DNA of 6,459 nucleotides from contig MFSY01000072.1 of the NCBI GenBank assembly GCA_001785175.1, forward strand, positions 1 through 6,459, written 5' to 3'. The number at the start of each line of letters is the position of its first letter. The first letter of the stretch is position 1. This document shows, piece after piece, positions 5,622-6,459 of this stretch. A model generated the notes under the pieces. That model was not told where the DNA came from and did no database searches. It saw nothing but the letters and a program-made list of their open reading frames with translations. Origin of the DNA: Candidatus Muproteobacteria bacterium RIFCSPHIGHO2_01_FULL_65_16 (GTDB taxonomy: Bacteria; Pseudomonadota; Gammaproteobacteria; Acidiferrobacterales; Sulfurifustaceae). The translations under genes were made by a program, and so were the position numbers.

Positions 5622-6459
<838 letters not shown>

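Overview
The window is GC-rich, densely coded chromosomal DNA. Every gene I can support lies on the minus strand, so transcription runs from position 6459 towards 1. The gene set (ahcY next to metF, apaH with apaG, a proline iminopeptidase) is typical core content of Proteobacteria and best fits a gammaproteobacterium or betaproteobacterium. The genus cannot be set from this window.

In transcription order: (i) 6459-5622 is the 3' two thirds of ahcY, running off the window edge. (ii) 5621-5528 is a short intergenic gap holding a heptad-repeat foldback. (iii) 5527-3851 is metF, followed 15 bases later by an RMD1/DUF155-family membrane-anchored protein. (iv) 3851-3719 is a 133-bp MITE-like or BIME-like element with perfect terminal inverted repeats, flanking TA dinucleotides and three internal hairpins. 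(v) 3718-3638 is a short leader with a plausible sigma-70 promoter. (vi) 3637-33 is a tight gene string: MBL-fold lipoprotein, proline iminopeptidase, ApaH, a DUF2784 membrane protein and ApaG, with junctions of 18 bases, 1-base overlap, 4-base overlap and 52 bases.

AhcY and MetF belong to one metabolic loop. AhcY clears S-adenosylhomocysteine to homocysteine, and MetF supplies the 5-methyl-tetrahydrofolate needed to remethylate it to methionine. The lower cluster combines dinucleoside polyphosphate breakdown (ApaH), its traditional neighbour ApaG, a peptidase that releases N-terminal proline, and two cell-envelope proteins of unknown role. The intergenic element probably separates the two transcription units: it carries a terminator-like hairpin for the upstream unit, and the candidate promoter of the downstream unit lies just beyond it.

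I see no defence system, CRISPR array, tRNA, rRNA or phage gene. The most interesting material is non-coding: the paired, covarying hairpin element inserted exactly at a stop codon, and the period-7 foldback directly in front of metF. The protein-coding part is largely housekeeping, with three poorly characterised proteins (RMD1-like, DUF2784 and the MBL-fold lipoprotein).
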